DNA of 64,000 bases. It comes from Gordionus sp. m RMFG-2023. Its lineage: Eukaryota > Nematomorpha > Gordioida > Chordodea > Parachordodidae. Position 1 is the first letter of the stretch. Each line of letters starts with the position of its first letter. This document shows positions 27,101 through 35,549 of this stretch, piece after piece. The notes below the pieces were generated by a model. That model was not told the origin of the DNA and did not search any database. It saw only the letters and a program-made list of their open reading frames with translations. The position numbers and the translations under genes were made by a program. Location of the stretch: contig NC_088775.1 in NCBI RefSeq assembly GCF_954871325.1, forward strand, positions 6,859,561 through 6,923,560, written 5' to 3'.

Positions 27101-30100
27101 ACCCAAACTACGATTCCTATTGGTTTAACCTGTACTCGCTGGCTTACGATGACCCAGATAACGAGTTTTTTCGAGGTTCGGTCAACTCTGTTAAACGTTT
27201 GTTTTTCGATTCGTTCTTTCGGGAGACATTTTGCTCCAACTCTCTGTGTTTCGGTTTGGATGACGATGATACTCTTCTCGATAGATATTACCACATTATG
27301 GTCAATAAAACCCAGTTATTAAAGGTGGATTTGTATAAGTAAATTATTATTTTTTATTATTAATTACCCATTATTAAATTTCTCGAAAGAAAGAAAAGAA
27401 GGAAGGATAATAAGGGAATAGTTATAATTGTGGTGATTGGTTTATAAATATAATATAATTTTTAATCCGATTACTCGATAAGTCACAAAAGATAGACAAG
27501 TCATTTTAGCTGATATAATAAATTTTCGAAGTAAACACGGTATACTTGACGATTAAAATATGTGGAACGTGATAAGAATTAAAATTTTTTTGCATTTTTA
27601 TTCAAATAAAATTTTAAAAACAAAAATTAACGACTCTTTATTTATTCTTTCTCTATTATCAGGTTAAAAATTGATGGATAAAATTGTTTTGTTAAAATAA
27701 ATTAGATTTATCAAAAACAATAATGAAAATTCAAAATCTTTAGAATTCATGGTATAATTTATAAAAGTAAAAAACAAATGAATAAGAACCTATTTCCTAT
27801 TGGTTTAGAAGTTTGTAGTTTTTAGTATCCACTATAACTATACATAAATGGGATAGAAATTAATTTTCTGGAACCGTTTTTTTTTTAAAAAAAATTCCGA
27901 CTCGATTCTCCTTCCCACTGGGTAATGCAGGAATGCAACAATATATTAACCAGGCATATCGATGACATATAAAATAATAATAATACTATCGCAAATGTAA
28001 ATTCAACCTATTGTTAAAAACTAAAGTTATCAAGACAAATTCACCGGAATCTTATTGACTTATAAAACGTTGTCCCGTCAGAACCCCGACGCCAAACTCT
28101 TAAAACGCTCCAAAAAGTTTTTACCGCCAACAACCCTACCCCAATCTTTTACCTTCGAAATTTTGGCGCGTTTCGAGCCAAAGGAGATTGTCGAAAGATA
28201 CGCATCTCGTTGGGACCTCTTCTCCAGGTTCGAGGTTAGTTATACCTTTTATCGTAAAACGGTATTATAGTGTTTAATATATGAGAGAATTATCAGGCTG
28301 ACAGGTTTGAGCTAAAATCATTTTTTTTGACAATCTGGTCGTGACTTAAAGAAACCAAATTTTAAAACCGGCCGGATACCGGTTCGCCAGGTTATAAAAG
28401 AAAATTATGACCCCCCCCCCCCAGATATTAAAATTGGCTTTGATCATAAAATCAGGTCTTTTATTTTGAAAGAGTCAGTTTAATCTCTCTCATAGGATCA
28501 TTTGTATAATGGCTTATATCGCCTCCATCCCTATTATTATATACGTATGTGTTTTATTAATGCACAAAAAACATTAATATTGAATAACATTTTTTTATGG
28601 CTTAAGTTTGGGAATTTTTTTTATTTTGAAATTAAGACTAGTAAAAAAAAATCTTCTAGGCCGTGTTCTAGGTACTGTTGTTAAAAGGCTCGATTTAAGC
28701 CTATTTTTAAAAATGGCTAACTCAATATTTAAGCCACAAAAATATTGTTTAAGCCACACGCGATTTTGTTAATAGATGTTCAAACCTTTGGGCCACCTAT
28801 GAGCAAAATCTTATGGTTTGCATAATAATTTTCCTAATAAAATATTGAGTTAGCCGTTTTTAAAAATCGGCTCAAAATGAGCCGTTTAACAACACTAGTT
28901 CTAGGTCGGCTAAATGCTATATAGCTAAAAAGCAAAATAAAAAATTTTTCCTTTATAAAAGAGAAAGAAGAAAAAAAAACAATGTAAAAAGCAATTAAGT
29001 ATCCATCCCAAATTAAGCCATAATTACTTATTTCAAATATACTTAAGACCTCTTGTTATACTAACCGCGATAAAGATTATGCGATACACGTAATTCATGG
29101 CCACACGATAGCATAGCTATCAATGGGCTGGGTAACCCCGCATTCACATTTAGCGCGAATTTCGCGCTAACCATGAAGGCAGGGAGTTTCAATTATTGCA
29201 TGACTATTTTTTTTTTAAAATTTATTTCTGCCCTTAAACCAAATTTAAAAAAATTTTTATCCGAATTATTTTATTTTTTAGGTTGGCGAGAAATGCGATT
29301 TTAAGGAAAACTTTTTCAGGAATTACGGTTTTATGTTATCTACCCAATCCGATTTCCGACTTATCGTCGAATTCACCGGAAACGCTTCAAAACTATTCTA
29401 CAACAATAAGAATTCAGAAGGTTTTTATTTATCTCCCTAAATGAGATATTTAAAAAAATATATATTCATAAATTTTCAAAGCCCGACCCGGCCCGTAAAA
29501 AATGGGTTCGCCCCGGAATTTGCATATTCTCTATTATACGGGCCATCAAATGATATATAAATTATAACTCTATCTTTAGTATTTTGTAAAAAAAAATAAT
29601 ATTTAGTGAAATCACTCATTGCTTTGATTTTCGACTTTGACGACGTATATCTTTGGATCTGGTTGAGCTAGCGCTCTAAAAATTTCTATTTTATTAAAAT
29701 TCGCAGCATAAATAACTAATATGCCGAGTTTCATTTGTTTTTGAGATGGTCATCCGGAATACTGGCTGATATCTAATGGGTTGACCCATTGAAGATAAAT
29801 ATGGTTGGATCTAATATTTAAAACAATAAGCAGATTTAGTCTTGTTAAACGGCTCGATTTGAGCCTATTTTAAAAACGGCTGTAATATTTTTTTAAGCCT
29901 CGAGATTTCACTAATAGATGTCAGAACCTTTGTGGCATCTATGAGCAAAATCTTAAGGTACATAATATTTTTCCTGGATAAAATATTGAGTTAGTCGTTT
30001 TAAATCAGCTCAAATAGAGCCGTTGAACAAAGCTAGGCAGATTGTTCTTTAAAAAAAAATTGTATATATATATATACACTAATATAAATTGGAATTTAAA

Positions 30101-32066
30101 ATTATTTTCTTCCAAACTAATAAAGAATTCCTAATGTATCATCTCTTAATCATTTTTTTTTATTTAAAAAAGACTCGTCTATTAGCATACTTTATCTATG
30201 GATAAACCCATTGGGCATAATTCAGCACTCGGAAAATAGGACTTATTCCACCTCTCCAGACGCTGGACAAAGCGAAAAACTAAACGACAGGGTTGATTTT
30301 ATGAGACCAGAAAAATTGTTGAGCCATAAAGAGGCTCTCTTGCCAGGTAAATTTTATTTTGGTCAATAAGATATAGTATTTTAAGCTCAAAAATATTAAA
30401 ATAGAAAATTTTCTTAATTATTTACAGACCAGTGGGAATTAGAGTGAAATTTACAATTTAAATTTATTATTTTTTTTCATCGTAGATTAAACTTGCTTTT
30501 CAAAAATTTTTTTTTAAAAAATTGGATCTAGTTAGGTTTTCCTATCGATTTTTCAATTTTTTGAAAACTTAAATCAAGCCCTTGTTAATTCCCTGAACAA
30601 TCTTCCTCTTTATCTAATTCTTGAGAAATCTTTAAATCTTTCCTAGCCTTCCAATATGATTTAACTTTTAAATTCCTTATGAATATAAATTTAAACAATT
30701 TCATCGAATCTCTTTTAGTCCTAATATTTTCTGATTTTTTATTGGCCCATCGTCTCCTTGTCTGCACCACGGATTAGGTCTATTCAAAAACGAATGGGAA
30801 ATGAATACGAATAGTAAATTATTCGTTTTTTTTGAATACGAAAAAATAGTTATTCGATTCGAATAAAACAAATAATTCGAATATTCTACGAATTATTTGA
30901 AATAATTTTTTTATTCGAATATTTAATTGTATTCGAATCGAATTATTCGAATAATTGATAGAATATTTGAATTATTCGGAATGATAAATATAACCTATCA
31001 ATCTAATGCGTCACATGATTAATAAAGTATACGTAAACTTCGTTTGAAAGGTTTTTCTTACTTGGAACTAGTTTGCCATCTTAAATCTCGTGTCTTATAT
31101 AAAGAAGTAACAATAAGAAAAACTTTTTGCCTTAAAAATTGGATAAAGTTATGACGTAATTTAAATAATTGATGATTATCGAGTAATTTTCTAACCCGTT
31201 ATTTTTTTATAGTTTATTTACTAATTAGACACTTTTCTTCTTTTCTTCTTTTCGTTTTTTAAAAATAAAAATTAAAAATATAATAAATAATGTATTTAAT
31301 TGATTATTTATTTATAGGTGTTTGGACCTTGGCCGCCATATTGAGCCACAACCTAACCTTACTACACGAAAAAAATTTTGTCCTACTACCTCCCTATTTC
31401 TCTACGAAAGAAAGTCAAAAAAATGATGTTGGCGACCCAGAATTTTATCATTATTTTAACTCCCATTTTTTAGACCCCCTATCCAAAATGCATCAACACA
31501 AGAGTATCGAAAAATTAAGCCAATCAAATTTAAAAGAGCTTTCGCGAATTTTATTCTTGCCCGATCAATTTACGAGGGATAACGTGTTTATTGAAAAATT
31601 GTCCCTAGATAAAAATCGCGGGAAAAGTAGTACTACGAAACCCGATAAAAATGCCAAATACTCATATGAAAACGCGTTATCCAGATATGAACATGTAAAT
31701 AACTGGCGGGACCTAAAGTATTGGATCGATTTGACGGTGTCCGCCGTTTGGAGACTAGAATCACTTGGCACCTTAAAGGCTTCTTATTCTAAAGACCAAT
31801 TTTGTTTAGTTTCAAACCGAAGAATAGTCGATTCACCTGGTAGTAGCCAACGAATTTTAAATCGATTTCCAGAAATATCCGACTTCGCGACACCCATAAA
31901 TGATAAAAATTTATTAAACTGTTTACTCAACGCGAATTATAGCCAAAATTTTGACCAAAAATTGTATTATTGCGACGATTTATACGTTAAGGGCGGAGTG
32001 CAACCAGTATTCCCTTGGAGTTCTTTTTCTTACGACCCCAAGAGTGATGTTAATTGGGCACATTAA
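14987..32066 (+). CDS. oxt: Peptide O-xylosyltransferase (15 exons, complete)
   Basis: The enzyme transfers xylose from UDP-xylose to serine of proteoglycan core proteins in the Golgi, the first step of chondroitin and heparan sulfate linkage. Exons: 14987-15130, 15172-15397, 15508-15627, 19901-20131, 20573-20724, 21132-21367, 21631-21714, 22345-22705, 23644-23823, 26511-26613, 27098-27338, 28027-28234, 29282-29420, 30173-30346, 31318-32066. Every junction is GT-AG with matching phase, and the total of 3348 nt gives 1115 codons plus stop, longer than the 860-960 of fly and human enzymes. Domain order is cytoplasmic tail, membrane anchor, stem, WSC, GT14 core, xylosyltransferase C-terminal domain and a tail ending WSSFSYDPKSD. 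Introns range from 41 bp to 4.3 kb. The start ATG was chosen because it gives a short basic tail before the anchor. Confidence 0.96.
15172..15627 (+). CDS. oxt: oxt exons 2-3: luminal stem and first half of WSC
   Basis: Exon 2 (15172-15397) carries the conserved stem motif DALKRAKTTQCKQALINVAC, which matches the SALxRAKTxxCKQxIxxVAC segment of animal xylosyltransferases, and ends KPTCPLLL. Exon 3 (15508-15627) carries KVLGCFIEPP and HEKCVSHCFN, the N-terminal strands and two cysteine motifs of the WSC carbohydrate-binding domain. Both exons are strikingly AT-rich compared with exons 4-14. Confidence 0.92.
15834..17580. other. oxt intron 3, first part; repeat scraps
   Basis: Inside the 4.3-kb third intron. 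A 10-base G run lies at 15834-15843. An open frame at 16437-16700 on the minus strand (87 codons) has no recognisable domain and I do not call it a gene. A CCGATTCGGATTGGATTGGG string at 16817 resembles hAT-type ends. A GCGATTGCGATAGCGATT-rich patch follows at 17590-17770. Confidence 0.4.
17774..18195. mobile_element. Foldback MITE, family B (CCTAGACTGACGATGCATTC arm)
   Basis: About 420 bp with long inverted arms. The left arm has AAAGGGCCGGATTTAAGATT, CATAATGCATAGCAAT and CCTAGACTGACGATGCATTC; the right arm has the reverse complements, including AGTCAGTCTAGGTATTATTA, CATTGCATTATG and AAAATCTTAATCGGGCCC. The inner part contains CCGCCATTTCGGTAACC and its inverted partner GGTAACCAAAATGGCG. Related copies are at 51306-51500, 53245-53330 (part) and 63836 to the window end. 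Confidence 0.83.
18540..18742. mobile_element. hAT-like MITE, family C (TAGTGTTGTTAAACGGCTC)
   Basis: Copy in oxt intron 3. The left end is TAAGTTGTTAAACGGCTCG. The right arm has AAAATATTGAGTTAGCC and ends GCCGTTTAACAACAC. The inner region mentions ATGAGCAAAATC, as in other copies. No target duplication could be read, because the right flank runs into an 18-base C run. Confidence 0.8.
18753..18770. repeat. Poly-C run of 18
   Basis: The longest C homopolymer in the window, immediately right of a family C MITE. See the finding on G/C homopolymers. Confidence 0.95.
19127..19342. mobile_element. hAT-like MITE, family C
   Basis: Second copy in oxt intron 3. The left end is AAGTGTTGTTAAATGGTTC; the right end is CGAGCCGTTGAACAACACTA. 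Inner arms GCGGCTAACTCAATATTATG and AAAATATCGAGTTAGCCC pair with each other. Flanking 8-mers CTTGGCAC and ACCGGCAC agree at the last five positions, a worn target duplication. Confidence 0.85.
19901..20131 (+). CDS. oxt: oxt exon 4: second half of WSC domain
   Basis: 77 codons in frame after exon 3. YTYAHLMNGYICHCG is the YxYAGLxYGxECxCG strand of WSC domains, and DCEINKCAGDSSQACGSAGS is the CxxxCxGxxxxxCGGxxxxxVY segment. Between them lies an insertion rich in Ser, Pro and Asn (about 25 residues) not usual for the domain. WSC domains bind carbohydrate, and fly and nematode xylosyltransferases carry one here. The domain is split by the largest intron of the gene. Confidence 0.92.
20573..23823 (+). 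CDS. oxt: oxt exons 5-9: GT14 glycosyltransferase core
   Basis: Exon 5 (20573-20724) has KIVFVFVINGRADRQVLRLL and YYLIHVDA, the first strand and the nucleotide-sugar HVD motif. Exon 6 (21132-21367) has IWGGTSLLQ and WNWDYYINFSESDFIIR, matching IWGGASLL and WPWDFFINLSAADYPIR of human XYLT. Exon 7 (21631-21714) has PLDELVNFL. Exon 8 (22345-22705) has FIQKQGIEHLFHECE, GVAYDGASDWLIL and LLPGE. Exon 9 (23644-23823) has FFQTLLLNSRFCD, then DWCGCSP at residues 559-565, a XYLT signature. Exon 8 contains about 45 extra, mostly charged residues after FGRYLIAD, relative to human XYLT. Confidence 0.95.
24180..24388. mobile_element. hAT-like MITE, family C
   Basis: Copy in oxt intron 9. The left end is TAGTATTGTTAAACGGCTCG, followed by ATGAGCCGAATTTTAAAAGC. 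The right arm is worn, ending GAGCCTTTTAACACAACAC. No clear target duplication. Confidence 0.8.
25912..26398. mobile_element. hAT-like MITE, GGCCCGG family (family D)
   Basis: Element of about 490 bp in oxt intron 9. It starts TAGAGGTCTACAAATGGC and ends GCATTGCAGACCTTTA, an imperfect inverted pair. Next to the ends are GCCCGGCCCGG on the left and TGCCCGATCC on the right. Flanking 8-mers ATGGATAT and ACGAAGAT match at five of eight positions. Relatives lie at 26697-26865, 43784-44513, 53873-54020 and 63551-63610. Confidence 0.68.
26511..30346 (+). CDS. oxt: oxt exons 10-14: end of GT core and xylosyltransferase C-terminal domain
   Basis: Exon 10 (26511-26613) has FMARKFEALIDQNIVKEVE, matching FFARKFEAVVNQEIIGQLD of human XYLT. 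Exon 11 (27098-27338) has YDSYWFNLYSLAYDDPDN and ends KVDLY. Exon 12 (28027-28234) continues YQDKFTGILLTYKTL, aligned with LADRFQGFLIKHH. Exon 13 (29282-29420) has GEKCDFKENFFRNYG, equivalent to DWDAKERLFRNFG. Exon 14 (30173-30346) has ISILYLWINPLGII, equivalent to VTVTVIWVDPVNVI. The acceptor sites of exons 11, 12 and 14 follow runs of A (AAAAG), unlike the usual pyrimidine tract, and were chosen because they are the ones that keep frame and alignment. Confidence 0.92.
26697..26865. mobile_element. Partial family D (GGCCCGG) element
   Basis: In oxt intron 10. ACCTGCAGGGGTACTATTTG, then GCATGGCCCGG, then GATGGCGTTTTAAAATATTT and CAGCCCGGATATA. This is collinear with 53873-54020, which has GGTACAATTTAAGGCCCGG and AATGGCGATTTAAAATATTT. 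The open reading frame across it is an accident of the repeat. Confidence 0.6.
28411..28422. repeat. Poly-C run of 12
   Basis: Homopolymer in oxt intron 12, one of the set discussed in the findings. Confidence 0.95.
28673..28897. mobile_element. hAT-like MITE, family C, with perfect 8-bp target duplication
   Basis: A 225-bp copy in oxt intron 12. The left end is TACTGTTGTTAAAAGGCTCG and the right end is GAGCCGTTTAACAACACTA. The flanks GTTCTAGG (28665-28672) and GTTCTAGG (28898-28905) are identical, giving the 8-bp target-site duplication typical of hAT elements and fixing the ends of the family. Inner arms AATGGCTAACTCAATATT and AAATATTGAGTTAGCCG pair. No coding capacity. Confidence 0.93.
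29837..30035. mobile_element. hAT-like MITE, family C
   Basis: A 199-bp copy in oxt intron 13. The left end is TAGTCTTGTTAAACGGCTCG and the right end is GAGCCGTTGAACAAAGCTA. Flanks AGCAGATT and GGCAGATT match at seven of eight positions, supporting the 8-bp target duplication. Confidence 0.9.
30780..30990. repeat. ATTCGAAT-rich foldback element
   Basis: In oxt intron 14. Dense direct and inverted copies of ATTCGAATCGAATAATTCG-type words, such as TTATTCGATTCGAATAAAAC and GTATTCGAATCGAATTATTC. The same word structure makes up 40319-41129, so these are related non-autonomous elements. No protein. Confidence 0.65.
31318..32066 (+). CDS. oxt: oxt exon 15: long C-terminal exon
   Basis: The exon opens VWTLAAILSH in frame after LLPG of exon 14, recreating the PGVWTVKILHH motif of XYLT proteins. 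It then has ILFLPDQF, YWIDLTVSAVWRLE (human WLDSLVGGMWTAMD), and the C-terminal FPWSSFSYDPKSDVNWAH (human WSSFSPDPKSEL). It is longer than the human equivalent because of Asp/Lys/Ser-rich insertions, notably around residues 890-990. Stop is TAA at 32064-32066. The upstream acceptor is TATAG. Confidence 0.94.
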
Positions 32067-34074
32067 AGCCTTTATTTTATTTTTATTGGACCAAAAATTA
32101 TAATGACTTATTTACAAGATTTAAATTCGCAGTGAAAAAAATAATGCGTTACGATTAGTTGATTTTATCTAAATTCCTATTGGGCCATATTTCTTAATAT
32201 AACCACTCTTGAAACATATTATTTCGCTATAAGAATCACTATAATACATCCTTTCTGATTCTGCGAATGTTAAAAGATCACATTTCAATATTTTAATATT
32301 GCTTAAATTTTAATTATTTATTATTTTTAGTGACTTGGATATAATTTTTTTTTAAAAAAAATCCATGCCTTATTTAAAAGAATTATTTCGAATATTCTAG
32401 TCGAATTGTAAATTACCGGTATTGTATTGACATTCTGTAAAAATCATTTTTTTTATATTATAGAAAGAAAACAAAGCTAACAAATAATGATCCCCCATCT
32501 TTGTATATTATAAATTTTTTTTTTAAATTTTGAACTGAAATTATTTACATTGTAATATATTAAATCGTGTGATTCATATTATAAACGCATTTACAATCAT
32601 ATATTTTTTTAAAAATCTTCTGGTGTATTACAAGATTTATAAATTTATATTTAAAATAAACAAAATATGGGTTTTAAATGTTTTTTCTTATAACCATTAA
32701 TCAGGGTTAGAAACCCTACTTAAAAATATTGCTTCGCATGCCACTAAATAGTTAAATTTGGATTGAAGTATACATGTAATGTATCTGTAAATATAAACAA
32801 TATAGTAGTAGTAACAATTAAAATGGGTTTATTATAGTAATTCAATTGATACAGATATATTTTGACTTAAAATATCGGAAGTGCAATTATGTAAACAAGA
32901 ACATAATGGATTTGTCATATATATAAATGTTAAATTTATATATAACAAGAAATTTATTAACTTCATTGGCCTAAATCGATACATGTATATATGACCGTAC
33001 GAAATGAGTTCTTCTTTAAATTTCGGACCCAATATAGAATGCGTTATAGGAGGGAAGTATCGCAATGCATTAGAAACCGCTTGCTAAGATTTTTTTTTTG
33101 TAAATTATTTTCCATGACATTTTGCTGGATGCAAAGAAGATAATGGAGATTAAAATTGTGATTGAAAATATGAGTGAATATTAATGATTTAGTATAATTT
33201 AAAATTTTTATATAATTTAACATTTGGTATAAAATTGAACTAGTTAATAAATAAAACTGCTGGGTTTAAGTTTTTAATGCGAAATGTTTATCCCAATATA
33301 TATAATTAAATTATTATTTAATTCATGAATTTCATTGTAAATAAAATTAATTTATCAGGTAAATTAATGAAATATCATATTTTGGGTATATTAAATTGTA
33401 TTGTAAGTGTAACCATCTTCAGTTAATTTATTAAATATAATAAAAAATTAATTAGAACGCTCTCTGTATCTGGTAAAGATGATTATCTTCTTTAATATAA
33501 CTATTTGTCCTTCATAATTTGTTAAATTCTCTTATTAATCAAGGGAAATAATTGATTTTGGAATAGTAATCTTGAATTGTCAAAATTTATATTATGATTT
33601 GGTATCTATGTATATTCTGTAACGCATGATATTGTTAGGTAATTTTTAATGCTGTTTTTTATTTATATTACCACTGTTCTGCCTGTTTACCCACATATAC
33701 TTTATCTCATTAGCCGTAACTTCATGGCAGAAAATTTATTAGAGGCAAACCAATCTCTAAAATCTAGACCTACTCCCAATTAATCATGAGTTTTTAATTT
33801 TTATTTATTCATTTCAGATATTTTACAAATAATCTTTATTATTCATTGAATATTCTTTTGTAACCTATTGTGATTTGAATGAATTATTTCTTAGGATATA
33901 TATTAAATTAAAAACCTTGCAATTATTTATGATGAGTGTATAATTATAGTATATTGTTTGGTATGAATTTAAGTTTGATAGAATCGCGTCTTTTTCCTTT
34001 TAAATTATCTTTAATATAGTAGGAAAATTTTTTAGAACTAAGTTTTTTTTGTAAAATTACCTATTAACTATAAT
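32067..34074. other. Intergenic stretch 3' of oxt
   Basis: AT-rich sequence that should include the oxt 3' UTR; several AATAAA-like strings occur and I cannot choose the polyadenylation site. The open frame at 32832-33065 (-) has no recognisable domain. No mobile element with clear ends seen. Confidence 0.4.
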
Positions 34075-34634
34075 CAGCGTCTACATGAGCGGGAGGGGTA
34101 GGAACAGTTTGCATCCTATTTTTTGAGGGGGTAAGGGATAAGCTGCTCTAATGGGGGTAGAATAATTTTTTTGGAGGGTTATCTATTAAATTTTGAGATG
34201 AAATAGGACAAAATTTATTTCTGTAAAAATTAATAATCATAGTATTATTATAATAAAATTCATCGACAAAATCTATATATTGCAAACAATCATGCACATT
34301 GTTTTCCAAATAAACTATCCTTTTAAATGTAATTTAAAAGGTTTAGATATTTTAGCAAGCTCATAATGCCATAATATTTAATTCATTGTAAATAATGGAG
34401 GTTTTAATTGAATTTATTATCTAAAAAATAAATTCTATATATTCACAAAATATCGATAGTTGGTAGTAGAGATAAATTAATTTAAGTTGTCCTTTATAAA
34501 TTCTTTGAAAAGAGTATCAATAATAAATAGGTGGAAATAATGTTAAAAAAACTTGCGGCGATTTTTTAAGGGGGGTAGGCAAAAGTTTTTGAAGGGGGTT
34601 TGCATCCAGTGAAAATCCTGTCATGTAGACGCTG
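34075..34634. mobile_element. hAT-like MITE (ends CAGCGTCTACATGA) with perfect 8-bp target duplication
   Basis: A 560-bp non-coding element. The left end is CAGCGTCTACATGAGCGG and the right end is CCTGTCATGTAGACGCTG, an inverted pair of about 14-15 bp; TTTGCATCC recurs inverted-symmetrically inside both ends beside G-rich tracts. It is flanked by ACTATAAT at 34067-34074 and again at 34635-34642, a perfect 8-bp duplication, the hAT hallmark. Only this one copy is in the window. Confidence 0.92.
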
Positions 34635-34642
34635 ACTATAAT

Positions 34643-35549
34643 ATAAGCAATATATAGATTTGGAATCATGTATATTTCTTAGGTTTATAATAAAAGTATT
34701 AAATAAATTTTACAATATAATTTACCACATTTTATCTTTAAATTTATTTTAGATCCTCCTCCCCCCCTTCAATAAATTTAACCTACCCTACCCATTAAAT
34801 AAATAGCAACCTTCTATTACCCCCTCTCCCTCATCTCATGTTACATAGCTGATATTTACATTATGCCCATTAATTTAAGATGGTCATGCCTGGTACTCAA
34901 AATGTCTTATTTATTTTATTAATTAATGAAATTCATGAATTATGAGTAAAAATTAAATCATCATGCTTGGATATTTTTTTATTTTGCAATCCTAGCTTAT
35001 ATATTCTTGTTTTTATTTCATGAAACAAATATTAAAATAATTTTACTATTATAATCAACAAATAAAATAATTAATGTTATTATAAATTATAAAAGAATAA
35101 ATTATATCGAATTTATCAAATGAATATTTTTATTTAATTTTTTTAAATAAACGTAAACATTCCGATGAGTAGTAGTATTATTTTTATGAATTATAGTCGT
35201 TTTATTCAACCAATCATAAAAAGCCACTGATAGTGAAAGTTTCATTAATGTCTATTAAGGCGGCATACTTTATTTTTTTACTATTTCTAAATATTATTTG
35301 TACACGTGTTATAGTAATTTACGCTTAAATATTTTAAATTCTTTAAATTATTATTAAATTTTTTTTTTTAAAAACAAAATAATGATTTAAATGTTAATTT
35401 TAATTCGAAATAAAAAAATTAATGACCTCATCCGTTAATTTAAATTGATTTATAAATAACGCCTTAATATCCTAATTTAGATAATTTATTAGTTTTAATT
35501 TTAGGTATTAGATTGTCAACTATAATTAAAATTTTATTCAAATTCGAAA
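34643..35549. other. AT-rich stretch 5' of the 35.5-kb gene model
   Basis: Presumed upstream region of the gene model that follows. No distinct promoter motif or element recognised. Confidence 0.35.

Noticed and set aside
31565-31771. Minus-strand frame inside oxt exon 15
   Set aside because: Antisense shadow of the aligned xylosyltransferase C-terminus.
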